A stretch of 64,000 nucleotides of DNA from the NCBI GenBank assembly GCA_021820065.1, contig JAKAEE010000001.1, positions 1-64,000 of the forward strand, in the 5' to 3' direction. Below the pieces are notes generated by a model. That model saw nothing but the letters and a program-made list of their open reading frames with translations. It was not told the origin of the DNA and ran no database searches. The position numbers were made by a program, and so were the translations under genes. Positions 17,270 to 26,716 of the stretch are shown piece by piece (positions within the stretch are counted from its first letter, which is position 1; each line of letters opens with the position of its first letter). Source of the stretch: Bacteroidota bacterium. GTDB taxonomy: Bacteria; Bacteroidota; Ignavibacteria; Ignavibacteriales; Melioribacteraceae.

Positions 17270-18415
17270 TCACAACGTTTTTATAGCAATCACACTTACA
17301 TCGTCTTCAAGTTCTCCGTCGGCGTAAGAAAGAATTTCCTTTTTCAACTGTTCAATTGAGTCTTCGTTTGGATTTAAGGCACCTAGAAAATCAACCAGTC
17401 TTTCTTCTTGATAAAGCTGACCCTCTTTGTTGCGCGCTTCGGTTACACCATCGGTAAGCAAAAAGAGCTCGTCGCCGCTATTCAATTTAATTTCGTGATC
17501 TTCGTACTCGCCCGATTTGCTGAACCCAAGTAGAACACCTTTTGATATAATTCTTTCAACCGTTTTAGATTTGTAAATCATCGGCAAGTCGCCGGCGCCG
17601 GAATAGCGCGCTGTTTTATTTTGGTTATCAATAATAATTATCGAAAGCGTGATGAACACTTCCGAAATTCTTTCGTCCTTATACACCGATTCGTTTACCT
17701 TGTGCAGAATGTGACTCGGCATGTAATCTTTAGAGGATTCCAAAACAAACCGTGCGGCGCTTCTTACGTAACCCGCATAGGCAACGGCAAAATACCAAGC
17801 GCCCCATCGTTTGCCCATCACGTCGCCCATTATTATTGCAAGATGGTTTTCATCCATCATGAAATAATCTATGAAATCTCCGCCGGGAACGTTCTTGAAA
17901 GGCATGTGCCAGTGCTTGATTGCGAATCCGTCGAACTTCGGATATTCATCCGGGACAACTTTTGCGCCCATAGTGTCGGCGGCTTTCTGAACTTCATCAA
18001 CAACTTTTACTCTTTCTTTCTCCAGACTTTTTAGTATTGCGGATACTTTTGCAATCACAACTTTGGGGCTTGAAGTTTTAATGATATAATCTTCGATCTC
18101 AAGATCAAACCCTTGAAGAATGTCTTCCTCTTCCCCTTTTGCAGTCAGAAAAACAAACGGAATTTTTTTTAGTTCCGGATTTTGCAGGAGAAGTTTTCTG
18201 AATTCGTAACCGTCAACCTCGGGCATCATAACATCGCTGATAATCAAATCCGGGTGGTTCTTTTCCGCAAGTTCAAATCCTTCCCTTCCGTTGGTTGCAA
18301 CTTCGCAATGGAAACCAGCTTTGGCTAAATTGAAGCTGAAAAGTTTTGCTATATTAAACTCGTCTTCTACGAGAAGGATATTGCCATTTTTCTTGTCGTT
18401 GCTTTGCTGTACCAC
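17270..18415 (-). CDS. Response-regulator receiver / SpoIIE (PP2C) serine phosphatase
   Basis: 381 residues. The N-terminal receiver has phosphoacceptor D61 in LIISDVMMPEVDG; a short linker leads to a PPM-type SpoIIE phosphatase domain (about 165-380) with GGDFIDYFMM, GDVMGK, YSGAGDLPM and LLTDGVTEARN. Such RsbU-like proteins dephosphorylate STAS anti-anti-sigma proteins. The STAS gene directly upstream (48-base gap) is the obvious substrate. Last gene of the four-gene signalling operon. Confidence 0.92.
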   Translation of the reverse strand: MVQQSNDKKNGNILLVEDEFNIAKLFSFNLAKAGFHCEVATNGREGFELAEKNHPDLIISDVMMPEVDGYEFRKLLLQNPELKKIPFVFLTAKGEEEDILQGFDLEIEDYIIKTSSPKVVIAKVSAILKSLEKERVKVVDEVQKAADTMGAKVVPDEYPKFDGFAIKHWHMPFKNVPGGDFIDYFMMDENHLAIIMGDVMGKRWGAWYFAVAYAGYVRSAARFVLESSKDYMPSHILHKVNESVYKDERISEVFITLSIIIIDNQNKTARYSGAGDLPMIYKSKTVERIISKGVLLGFSKSGEYEDHEIKLNSGDELFLLTDGVTEARNKEGQLYQEERLVDFLGALNPNEDSIEQLKKEILSYADGELEDDVSVIAIKTL

Positions 18416-18462
18416 GGTTAATCCAGAATATTTTTGTTGTTAATTCACCCCCGTTAAATTTT

Positions 18463-18804
18463 CTATTTGCTAAAACTTTTTATTGCGTCTTGCAGGTTAG
18501 AATAAGATTCAAACACTCTAAACAATCTGGTTAATTCAAACATAGAGCGTACTGCGGGTTTGAATCCGACTAATTTTAAGTCTCCATTTAGTTTTGCAAC
18601 TTTCTTCAACGTGTTAACAATAACGCCTAAAAAAGTGGAGTCCAAAAACTCAACGGAAGTAAGATCGATAATAATTTTCTTGTATCCTTCCGACATTCGT
18701 TCGCCCACGTTCAACTTCAGTTCCTCGGCTTCATGCAGCGTAGCTCTGTCAATATTCACTATTTCAACGGCAATGTCGTCAATGGTTTCTTCAATAATTA
18801 TCAT
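18463..18804 (-). CDS. STAS-domain anti-sigma factor antagonist
   Basis: 113 residues. A single STAS domain with the phosphorylatable Ser in EFLDSTFLGV (about residue 56). RBS AGGAAA precedes the ATG. It is expected to be phosphorylated by an anti-sigma/switch kinase and reset by the SpoIIE phosphatase encoded next. No HATPase-only RsbW-type kinase is visible in the window, so the kinase lies elsewhere or the large histidine kinase upstream participates. Confidence 0.9.
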   Translation of the reverse strand: MIIIEETIDDIAVEIVNIDRATLHEAEELKLNVGERMSEGYKKIIIDLTSVEFLDSTFLGVIVNTLKKVAKLNGDLKLVGFKPAVRSMFELTRLFRVFESYSNLQDAIKSFSK

Positions 18805-18831
18805 CGATATGTTTCCTCAATTTAAAATCAA

Positions 18832-20214
18832 TTATTCTTTGGGAGATTCAATTTTATATTTATCCATCAACCGGTAAAGTGTAGCGCGCCCGATTTTCAA
18901 TTTCCGAGCGGCTTCAACAATGTTGCCGCTAGTTGTTCTTAGTGCGTGCCGGATTGCCTGTTCCTTCAGCTTCTCAAAAGGAATTACCGGAGATTCCTCG
19001 CCGAATAAAACCGCGTTGGAACCGAGATTACTATTTCCGGCATTCGAGATATAGTTTGCCGGTAAAACATCAACATCTATTAATTCTTTATCGGTAAGAA
19101 TCATACATCGCTCAATAGTATTTTCCAGCTCGCGTACATTGCCGGGCCAATCATAATCATAAACCACTTTCAATGCCGGTTTGGCAAAGCCCTTTATCTT
19201 CTTTCCAAGTTTATGATTGAAGTGCTCGATAAAGTGATTGACCAGCACAACAATATCGCTCCTCCGCTCGCGAAGCGGCGGTATGTGAATCGGGAACGAA
19301 CTCAACCTGTAATAAAGATCTTCTCTAAAACTTTTACTCTCAACCGCAGCTTTCAGATCCCGATTAGTCGCGGAAATAATTCTCACATCTGTTTTAATAA
19401 GTTCGTTGCCGCCGATTCGTTCAAATTCTTTCTGCTGAATCACTCTCAATATTTTTGCTTGCAGCGACATTTCCATTTCGCCGATTTCGTCGAGGAAGAT
19501 TGTTCCGCCTTTGGCAAGTTCAAACTTACCAATCTTTCTTTGATGAGCGCCGGTGAAAGAACCTTTCTCGTGCCCGAACAATTCGCTTTCAAGAAGTTCG
19601 CGCGGAATTGATGCGCAGTTTACAACAACAAACGGAGCGTTTTTTCTTTTCCCGTTAAAATGAATTGCGCGTGCAATTAATTCTTTTCCGGTGCCGCTTT
19701 CGCCGGTAATTAAAACAGTGATGTCGTTATCAAGAACTTTTGAAATCATTTTGAAAGCATCTTGCATTTTTCGATCGGCGGAGATAATGTTATCGAAGCT
19801 GTATTCGCGCTGTAAATTTTCCTTTAACTTTTCAAGTTCTTTTTCCAGATCGTAATTTTTGATTGCATTTCTGATTGCCGGTTCAAGTCTATTTTTATCG
19901 ATTGGTTTCGGAAAATAGTCAAATGCGCCAAGACGAATCGATTCCAATGCAACTTCAACGCTGCCCTGCGCAGAAAGCATTATAACAGGCATGTTGGGAT
20001 ATTTTTGCTTAATGCGTCCAAGCACTTCGTTGCCGTTGATATCCGGAAGCATAATATCCAAAAGAATAAGATCAGGATTTTCATGCAACGAATTAAGAGC
20101 TTCCGCTCCGGTCGTAAATGTCTTCGTGTTATACTCCCACTGGTTCTTAACCCAATGAGTCAGCATTTTTAAGATTGAGTCTTCGTCATCAATGATGAAG
20201 ATTAGTTTTTCCAA
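18832..20214 (-). CDS. NtrC-family sigma-54-dependent response regulator
   Basis: 460 residues. Receiver domain (1-120, phosphoacceptor D53 in LLDIMLP); AAA+ sigma-54 activation domain with Walker A GESGTGKE, the sigma-54-contact loop as GSFTGA (Ser for the usual Ala of GAFTGA), Walker B GTIFLDEIGEM and R-fingers; C-terminal Fis-type helix-turn-helix (GNIVEAARKLKIGRATLYRLM). It activates sigma-54 promoters when phosphorylated by the upstream kinase (19-base gap). Confidence 0.94.
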   Translation of the reverse strand: MEKLIFIIDDEDSILKMLTHWVKNQWEYNTKTFTTGAEALNSLHENPDLILLDIMLPDINGNEVLGRIKQKYPNMPVIMLSAQGSVEVALESIRLGAFDYFPKPIDKNRLEPAIRNAIKNYDLEKELEKLKENLQREYSFDNIISADRKMQDAFKMISKVLDNDITVLITGESGTGKELIARAIHFNGKRKNAPFVVVNCASIPRELLESELFGHEKGSFTGAHQRKIGKFELAKGGTIFLDEIGEMEMSLQAKILRVIQQKEFERIGGNELIKTDVRIISATNRDLKAAVESKSFREDLYYRLSSFPIHIPPLRERRSDIVVLVNHFIEHFNHKLGKKIKGFAKPALKVVYDYDWPGNVRELENTIERCMILTDKELIDVDVLPANYISNAGNSNLGSNAVLFGEESPVIPFEKLKEQAIRHALRTTSGNIVEAARKLKIGRATLYRLMDKYKIESPKE

Positions 20215-20233
20215 ATTCGCCTCGATAGAATTT

Positions 20234-22198
20234 CTATTTCGGTAATCTAATTATAAATGTTGTGCCTTTGTTCACTTCGCTGCGTACTTTGATAAATCCT
20301 TTGTGTAAATCTACAATTTGTTTTACGGTTACCAAGCCGAATCCTGTTCCGCCGATTTGCGTTGTTAGTCTTTGGACCTTACTGAATTTCTGGAACAGAT
20401 TTGTTAAATCTTTTTCGGGAATGCCAATGCCCGTATCCGTAATTGCGATTTCAACTTCCTTTCCAAAATCTTGAACAAGGATAGAAATTCTTCCCCCGTT
20501 ATTAGTAAACTTTGTTGCGTTCGAAAGTAAATTTCCAAAAACTTTTGTGAGTCTTTCCTTATCCGCATTAATGATAATCTTTTCCGAAGGATATTCCTTG
20601 GAAAGGATAAGACTTTTTTCGTTTAACTGCCTTTCAACACTTTTCGCAACCACATCCAGAAGTTCTACAAGGTTGAGCTGTTCTTTGCTCAACTCTTCTT
20701 CACCGGATTCAAGTTTTGAAAAATCCAGAAGGTCATTGATAAGCTTGGCTAATCTCTTTCCTTCTGCCAGAATAATTTGGCTGAACTCGAGAACCGTCTC
20801 TTTGGGCAATTCGGTGTCGGATAGAATTGTCTCTGCAAAACCAACGATGGATGCCAACGGTGTTCTAAGCTCGTGCGAAACATTCGAGATGAATTCGCTC
20901 TTCAATTTGTTCAGTTCTTCAAGCACGGTTATTTTGTGCCGCGCTCTTTCCCGCTCGATAGATATAATTCTGTTTGCTTCAATAAATTTGGCGTTAAGAT
21001 CTCTAATTTTTTGTTCGTCTAATTTTCTACCTGAAATATTTCTGCCGATACCAAGCATGCCGGAAACTTCGCCATCGGAAATCATGGGGTTGGAACGGAT
21101 TTCGAACGCAACTTCTTTATCGAACCGATCCAGAAAATTTGTTTCAACAGTGGTAACTCCCTTGGAACTTAATATTTTGCTGAACGCCTCTGCAATTTTG
21201 GCTTCATCTTCTTTGCTTACAAAATCAAGGAAATGCTTTCCGATCATATCCTCCGGCGTGTAGCCGAGCGCACTCGCTCCGTTCTTATTCACCATACCGA
21301 AATAACCAAATCCATCCAGAACAAATAATAAATCGTCGGCAGTATCTATCAGAAGTCTGAACCGTTCCTCCGAGCGCTCGAGATGCAACTGCGTTTTCTT
21401 TTCTTCAGTAATATCCTGAATTACGCCAACGATTCGGACGATCTTGTTATCCTTGATAATAGGAATACCGGAATGACGAACCCAGTGTTCTTTTCCAAAA
21501 CGGTCCTTCATTCGATATTCTATAACATTGTCTTCGCCGGCACGTAATTTTTTGATAAACTCTTTAAACTCGCCAAAATGTTCCGGTGCAATTGTTCTTA
21601 GAACGTGAATCGTATCCTTGTAAATCTCTTCCGGGGAGAAACCGAACAAGGTTCGCGCTGCTTCGGTTATGTAATTATACTCCGAACCTTCGGCATTTGT
21701 AGAATACAATACAGCATTTATAGTGTTAATTGTTTCTAACAAGATCGGAACGATTTCGGAATTAATTTCAAAACTCTTCTGCGGTGGTTTTGTTTTCTTT
21801 TGCGCCTCAACGGAATTCTCTTTAGCGAGACCCTTCGTTATGGAAACAATTTTCTGGTGAAGAGTCCGTGCGTCCGGCAATTTATTTTTTGAAAACAGAA
21901 GCAAGTAGTACCGCGAATCGTCTTTTTCAAAAAGTTTTTCTTTGTAGAATGATTTGAACTGTTTTCCGGCAACAAATGATCTAAAAGCTTTGGATTGTTT
22001 TATTTGAGTAACGGAAGGTTCCTTCTTCGCAATGATCAGTTTGATAACCGCAAGAAGACTTTTTTCGTTATTATCCAATTTGCCGCAGACGGATATGGAA
22101 ATCCCTCCCTTAACGGAACTGTCAACGATGCAACCAGCTTCGCTTTTGGCAAATCGGCAAATTTTTTGAAGGGTTTTTTCTATCGCTTCGTTCATCAA
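20234..22198 (-). CDS. Cytoplasmic PAS-PAS hybrid-less sensor histidine kinase
   Basis: 654 residues without clear transmembrane segments. About 150 N-terminal residues of unknown fold, then two PAS domains with PAC motifs (FGFSPEEIYKD...VGVIQDITEEKK and ALGYTPEDMIGKHF...LGIGRNISGRK), a short coiled coil, HisKA (SNVSHELRTPLASIVGF) and HATPase_c (NLLSNATKF, ITDTGIGIPEK, GGTGFGLVTVKQI). First gene of the operon that continues with the NtrC-type regulator, its likely partner. The PAS ligand is unknown. Confidence 0.92.
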   Translation of the reverse strand: MMNEAIEKTLQKICRFAKSEAGCIVDSSVKGGISISVCGKLDNNEKSLLAVIKLIIAKKEPSVTQIKQSKAFRSFVAGKQFKSFYKEKLFEKDDSRYYLLLFSKNKLPDARTLHQKIVSITKGLAKENSVEAQKKTKPPQKSFEINSEIVPILLETINTINAVLYSTNAEGSEYNYITEAARTLFGFSPEEIYKDTIHVLRTIAPEHFGEFKEFIKKLRAGEDNVIEYRMKDRFGKEHWVRHSGIPIIKDNKIVRIVGVIQDITEEKKTQLHLERSEERFRLLIDTADDLLFVLDGFGYFGMVNKNGASALGYTPEDMIGKHFLDFVSKEDEAKIAEAFSKILSSKGVTTVETNFLDRFDKEVAFEIRSNPMISDGEVSGMLGIGRNISGRKLDEQKIRDLNAKFIEANRIISIERERARHKITVLEELNKLKSEFISNVSHELRTPLASIVGFAETILSDTELPKETVLEFSQIILAEGKRLAKLINDLLDFSKLESGEEELSKEQLNLVELLDVVAKSVERQLNEKSLILSKEYPSEKIIINADKERLTKVFGNLLSNATKFTNNGGRISILVQDFGKEVEIAITDTGIGIPEKDLTNLFQKFSKVQRLTTQIGGTGFGLVTVKQIVDLHKGFIKVRSEVNKGTTFIIRLPK

Positions 22199-22477
22199 TA
22201 AATTGAGAAGTCTTAATTGATATTAAAAGATAATAAATTCACTCGTGGAAATATATAGACCAACACGTTGCTCATGCCTATTAATAAGGGTAAGACCATA
22301 CACAAAGCAGTTGAGACTAGTTGCTATTGTTCCGACAAGTGAATTCATGTTTACGACAACATTGCTTATTAGTTTTTCACCCGAAAACATACTGAAAGAC
22401 AACCTTCAACTAAATAATTATACAACTTTTATTATTATTGCACCCTGATTAACGCTCACATTACGTGGACATGTAAG

Positions 22478-23710
22478 TTGGAAACAACTGTAACAAAGAA
22501 AATTAAAAAACCCGAACTATTGGCGCCCGTAGGGAATTGGACAATGTTGAATGCCGCAATTACCGCCGGCGCGGATGCAATTTACTTCGGATTGAAAAAT
22601 CTAAACATGCGCGCTGCAGCCAACAACTTTGCTCTTGCTGAACTGCCGAAAATTGTTGAGTACTGCAAACAACATAATGTCAAAGCACATCTTACATTAA
22701 ACACCATAGTGTTTGAAGAAGAACTCTCGCAGTTGGATTCTATTGTTGCTGCGGCTAAAAATTCCGGCGTTGAAATGATAATTTGCTGGGACCTTTCGAT
22801 AATAAATAAGTGTATTGAATACAAAATGCCGTTCTGCGTCAGCACACAGGCATCAGCTTCCAATTCTGCAACAGTAAATTTTTATGAGCGTCAGGGCGCA
22901 AAACGAATTGTGCTCGCTCGTGAATGCACTTTAGATAAAATAAAAGAAATAAAAAGTAAAACTGACATTGAGATTGAAACTTTTGTGCACGGCGCAATGT
23001 GCGTTGCTGTTAGCGGAAGATGTTTTATGAGTCATGAAGTTTTTGGTAGAAGCGCCAACCGCGGTGAGTGCCTCCAACCATGCCGACGAGAATATCAAAT
23101 AGTTGACACGGATGAAAAATTTTCACTTGAACTTGGCACGGATTACGTTCTATCGCCCAAAGATTTGTGTTCAATTGAATTCATCGATCAACTCATTGAA
23201 TCCGGAATCGATGCGTTCAAGATCGAAGGTAGAAAACGCAGTCCCGAATACATTGCCAAAGTTGTTTCAACTTACCGCAAAGCTATTGACTCGTATTTCG
23301 AAAAGAATCTAACGACTGAACTGAAAAAAGAGTTAGTTGAAGAACTGAAAAAAGTTTATAACAGAGGGTTTTCTCAAGGATTTTATTTCGGTCAACCTGC
23401 ATCCGAAAATTTTGCAGATACATACGGAAGCACGGCAACAACTCGCAAAGTTTTCGTAGGTAAAGTTCTAAACTTTTATAAGAAGAACAGCATTGCACAC
23501 GTTAAACTTGAAGCGGAAACTCTTTCGATCGGAGATTCAATTTATATTATCGGTAGCACTACGGGAGTTGTTGAAATGCAGCTAACCCGCTTTATGCATG
23601 ATGGGTTAGAACTTCAAACCGCAGAAAAAGGCAACACAATTACTTTCGAGTGCAATACAAAAGTAAGAGAAAACGACAAAGTTTATAAAATTGTCTTTCT
23701 GGAAAATTGA
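22478..23710 (+). CDS. Peptidase U32 family protein (TrhP/RlhA-type RNA hydroxylation family)
   Basis: 410 residues. The TIM-barrel-like start PELLAPVGNWTMLNAAITAGADAIYFGLKN and the family signature ETFVHGAMCVAVSGRCFMS are present, with cysteines in GECLQPCRREY that in this family bind an iron-sulfur cluster. Members of this branch act with prephenate-derived cofactor in tRNA U34 or 23S rRNA C hydroxylation; genuine peptidase activity is doubtful. The start is a TTG at 22478 (no in-frame ATG nearby), so the first residues are uncertain. Confidence 0.85.
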   Translation: METTVTKKIKKPELLAPVGNWTMLNAAITAGADAIYFGLKNLNMRAAANNFALAELPKIVEYCKQHNVKAHLTLNTIVFEEELSQLDSIVAAAKNSGVEMIICWDLSIINKCIEYKMPFCVSTQASASNSATVNFYERQGAKRIVLARECTLDKIKEIKSKTDIEIETFVHGAMCVAVSGRCFMSHEVFGRSANRGECLQPCRREYQIVDTDEKFSLELGTDYVLSPKDLCSIEFIDQLIESGIDAFKIEGRKRSPEYIAKVVSTYRKAIDSYFEKNLTTELKKELVEELKKVYNRGFSQGFYFGQPASENFADTYGSTATTRKVFVGKVLNFYKKNSIAHVKLEAETLSIGDSIYIIGSTTGVVEMQLTRFMHDGLELQTAEKGNTITFECNTKVRENDKVYKIVFLEN

Positions 23711-23711
23711 T

Positions 23712-24077
23712 TTACTTCCAAGAGAGTTTTGGTTTTCCCCTGCCGAAACTTTCCAGTGCTTCATCCAAAAGAGGAAACACTTTAAAAACCTTATCCATTC
23801 TTGTAAGAACGAAAACCAATGAAGGCATTTCCTTATTATAGACCAGACGCAAATCGCCGTTCATCGTGTTTACTTTCTTAAGAAGAGCAACCATCGCGCC
23901 GAGAAAAGTCGAATCTATATATTCACAAATGCCTAGGTTAATGATAATCTTATTTGTTCCCGCTTGAATAATTTCATTTACAAAATCTTTAAACTGAACT
24001 GCTTTTGCTAACGTCGCTCTAGTCAAGTAAACATGTATGATTACAATGTCGCCGTTCTTTTCCGATTTGAAATCCAT
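23712..24077 (-). CDS. STAS-domain anti-sigma factor antagonist (second copy)
   Basis: 121 residues with a single STAS domain; the phosphorylatable Ser lies in ICEYIDSTFLGAM. It is a paralogue of the STAS protein at 18463-18804 (shared LDSTFLG/IDSTFLG and KKV...NGDL segments). It converges on the U32 gene, with only one base between the stops. It stands alone, with no phosphatase or kinase beside it. Confidence 0.88.
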   Translation of the reverse strand: MDFKSEKNGDIVIIHVYLTRATLAKAVQFKDFVNEIIQAGTNKIIINLGICEYIDSTFLGAMVALLKKVNTMNGDLRLVYNKEMPSLVFVLTRMDKVFKVFPLLDEALESFGRGKPKLSWK

Positions 24078-24300
24078 AATGAGTAATTACTCGTTTTATT
24101 CTGACTATTTAACTGTAAGCAATATATGAATTCCGTCTCTAATTAGAAAACTGAATTAAAATCTTGATGGTTTGGTCATTTACTCACCATCGCAAAAAAT
24201 TTCGGTGTAATAAATTAATTGAGTCGGCAGACAAGTCAGAAAAAGAATTCGTCTTTGTTTGAAATGATTATTCAACTGTTAAATTCAAAGGGGGTTATTT

Positions 24301-24346
24301 AAAAAAAAGAAGGCGAAGGACCTTTTTCAAACTTTCACCCTTCGCC
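24301..24346 (-). terminator. Minus-strand rho-independent terminator; rest of the 24078-24564 gap empty
   Basis: Read on the minus strand, GGCGAAGG (24346-24339) pairs with CCTTCGCC (24319-24312) and is followed by TTCTTTTTTTT. It lies about 220 bases after the stop of the gene ending at 24565 and probably ends that operon, giving a long 3' leader. I see no gene, tRNA or repeat in the remaining 490-bp gap. Confidence 0.65.
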
Positions 24347-24564
24347 AACCTTAAGGACGGAGTCCATTTGTGTGTGTGGTTCTTATTAGTCAACTATGGT
24401 GCCACATGAAGTTTTTTGCGGGGACAGACAATTATAATGAAGAATGTCCGAATTTCGCTTGTTTTCAAAGCGTCTTGGGAGGCTTCGTTCTTTAAACTAC
24501 CGCTGGAGCGATTCCTTACCACGAATTTTTTTCGGGGCAAACGAATTTTATTCCGTCTATCTGA

Positions 24565-25380
24565 TTAAAACTTAAACCTAAAACCTAGGTTTATTGTACT
24601 GATCGCTGAATAGTTTTCAAGTGTTAGCGACAGTTTTTGTGATTCGTTTGCGACGCCATTTTGATCATCTAAAAACAGTAGATCGATTTGGCTGTAAATC
24701 CAAAGTGCGGCATAAGTGGCGATTAAAACATTTCTAACTTTGTAGGATTTGTTGTAGTCATCGTACTTCTGCGAAATTAATGTTCTGTTCGATTCATTGA
24801 GATAATCGTTTTCTTTTTTCTTCGTATCAAGTATAAAATAAATCATCGCTCCAAGATTCAAAACCGAAGCCGAAGAATTGATCCACCCTTTAGTAGTATA
24901 GCCAAGTTGAAATTGACCGGCTCCGGGTAAAAGCAAATTTGTTATAGTAGCACTTCGCATTGCACCAAAGTCTTCATGTTTGATTTCTTGTTTCGCCTGC
25001 GTAGTATCTCGCGGCACCTCAATGTCAGGATTATTTCTCATGTATTCGGTTTTTACTTCGCCAAAAATTTGGATCAGCTTCGGAGGAATTCTCGACGGGT
25101 CGGGCGTGAAGTTCTTTTTTATCTTTAAAATGTTTTCGAAACTCTTCCTTGTAGAAAGTTCATCTCCGCTAGAATAAAATGCAATCGCCCGCATCAAGTG
25201 GACTTCAATAGTCAAGGAATCGCTAAGGTTTCCTTTCTGCAGCAATTCTTCAGATGACTTTATTACGTTGTTATAATCAAAAGCTTCGAACAGTTTTTTG
25301 ACTTTATCGAATGACGTTTCTTGAGCAAACGTGCATGATAATCCGGTCAACAGAAATATTACAAAGAGAAGTTTTTTCAT
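24565..25380 (-). CDS. TPR-like, DUF5683-like exported membrane protein
   Basis: 271 residues. Signal peptide (cleavage near TFA-Q), a helical repeat region (about 20-110) with FDYNNVIKSSEELL and a helix-rich spacing typical of TPRs, then LLPGAGQFQLGYTTKGW, the hallmark of DUF5683-type proteins, and two membrane helices (about 160-185 and 215-235). It starts inside the stop of the Kelch gene (TAATG), so it is co-translated. Function unknown; such proteins often accompany secreted or regulatory proteins in this phylum. Confidence 0.75.
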   Translation of the reverse strand: MKKLLFVIFLLTGLSCTFAQETSFDKVKKLFEAFDYNNVIKSSEELLQKGNLSDSLTIEVHLMRAIAFYSSGDELSTRKSFENILKIKKNFTPDPSRIPPKLIQIFGEVKTEYMRNNPDIEVPRDTTQAKQEIKHEDFGAMRSATITNLLLPGAGQFQLGYTTKGWINSSASVLNLGAMIYFILDTKKKENDYLNESNRTLISQKYDDYNKSYKVRNVLIATYAALWIYSQIDLLFLDDQNGVANESQKLSLTLENYSAISTINLGFRFKF

Positions 25381-26669
25381 TATTTGAGAAGGACCATTTT
25401 TTTTGTTTGAATAAAATTTTCTGCTCTCATCTGCAAAAAATAAATTCCGCTTGGCACGGGATTGTTAAATTTATCTTCACCGTTCCAATGAATAGAATAT
25501 GTTCCGGCGGAAAACTCTCCGGACGACAGCGTTACAATATGTTGACCGATCACAGAATAAATAACCAGTGAGACAGAAGCAGTTTTTGCTAATTGAAAAG
25601 TGATTGTTGTGCTTGGATTAAATGGATTCGGATAGTTTTGGTACAATTCATCTTCAACGGGTAATATATTCTCTGCGCGAACATCCGTTGGCGCTGTTGT
25701 ATCCACCAGAACCTCTACATCAGGAACAACTTTCCCATTTGCATCTCTTCCACCAAACACAGCAACAGTTCCTTTGTAATTAACCGCCATTAAGTTTGTT
25801 CTGGCTTTATTCAACTTTAGCTTTGGGTCAGATGTTATACTAATCGAACCATCTTGATTCACTACAACTTGTTCAACGCTGGCCAAGGCTTTATTGGTTT
25901 CATTGTAACCACCAATTATAAATCCCTTTTGACTAATAGGATTGTAAACTGCCACTCCCCCGGCTCTTGCCTCAATAAGTTTGTTCGGTAAGGTTGTAAG
26001 CTGTTGTGTCGGTATGTTAAACCGCTGAATGGAATTCATTACCCCATTTGTAACGCCGCCAAAGATATAAATATTATCACCTACAATAAATGTCATGTGC
26101 TGACGTGGCGGATCTGGTGACGGCGAGTTAAACGTAAAGACGGTTTGCTTCGATGCTAAGTTGTATTCAACAATGTATGGAAGCGTTGCACCAACGGTTG
26201 AAGGATCGCCGCCTATGATATATAAATTATCGCCCACAATTTGACCGGTGGAAAACGATCTACCGAAATTGTTTTGAACATCAAGTACGGATGGAGCCGA
26301 AGGTGTAATTTTAAAATTCCACCCCTCTATTGTGTTTTTATTTGTGGAAGTATCTGCCGTTCCTCCAAAGTACACAACTTTCGAATTCCAAATATCTGCA
26401 ACAAACTGCTGGCGTTTTTGCTTCATACTATCGACGATTCGCCACGTGTTTTGAACCACATCATATTCCTGAATCCAATTGACTGCTCTTTGTAGGGAAT
26501 CAGAATAACCGCCGAGGATATAAATTTTATTGCTGGGCGATTGAAGATCGAAAGCAAGCTGACCGCCGGAAACGGGATACAACATTCTACCGACAATCTT
26601 CCATCTAAATTGCGCGTTCAGGGGGACAGCACAAAAAATAACAAGTAATACAAAGATTAATTTTTTCAT
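25380..26669 (-). CDS. Kelch-repeat secreted protein with T9SS sorting domain
   Basis: 429 residues. Signal peptide (MKKLIFVLLVIFCAVPLNA), then about five Kelch repeats (IYILGGYSD, VYFGGTAD, LYIIGGDPS, IYIFGGVTN, GFIIGGYNE, VAVFGGRDA) that form a beta-propeller, then a type IX sorting domain (YQNYPNPFNPSTTITFQL to PSGIYFLQMRAENFIQTKKMVLLK). Unlike the sorting domain at 9.6 kb it carries no palindromic insertions. It is probably exported to the cell surface; partner unknown. Same strand as the Ser/Thr kinase gene 47 bases upstream. Confidence 0.88.
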   Translation of the reverse strand: MKKLIFVLLVIFCAVPLNAQFRWKIVGRMLYPVSGGQLAFDLQSPSNKIYILGGYSDSLQRAVNWIQEYDVVQNTWRIVDSMKQKRQQFVADIWNSKVVYFGGTADTSTNKNTIEGWNFKITPSAPSVLDVQNNFGRSFSTGQIVGDNLYIIGGDPSTVGATLPYIVEYNLASKQTVFTFNSPSPDPPRQHMTFIVGDNIYIFGGVTNGVMNSIQRFNIPTQQLTTLPNKLIEARAGGVAVYNPISQKGFIIGGYNETNKALASVEQVVVNQDGSISITSDPKLKLNKARTNLMAVNYKGTVAVFGGRDANGKVVPDVEVLVDTTAPTDVRAENILPVEDELYQNYPNPFNPSTTITFQLAKTASVSLVIYSVIGQHIVTLSSGEFSAGTYSIHWNGEDKFNNPVPSGIYFLQMRAENFIQTKKMVLLK

Positions 26670-26716
26670 TTCTAAACTGTTTTTTAATTATTTAACTCAA
26701 CTTCCATACCAATCAA

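Noticed and set aside
22245..22448. 67-residue frame between the PAS kinase and the U32 gene
   Set aside because: No RBS, no recognisable composition, lies in a divergent promoter region; looks like chance.
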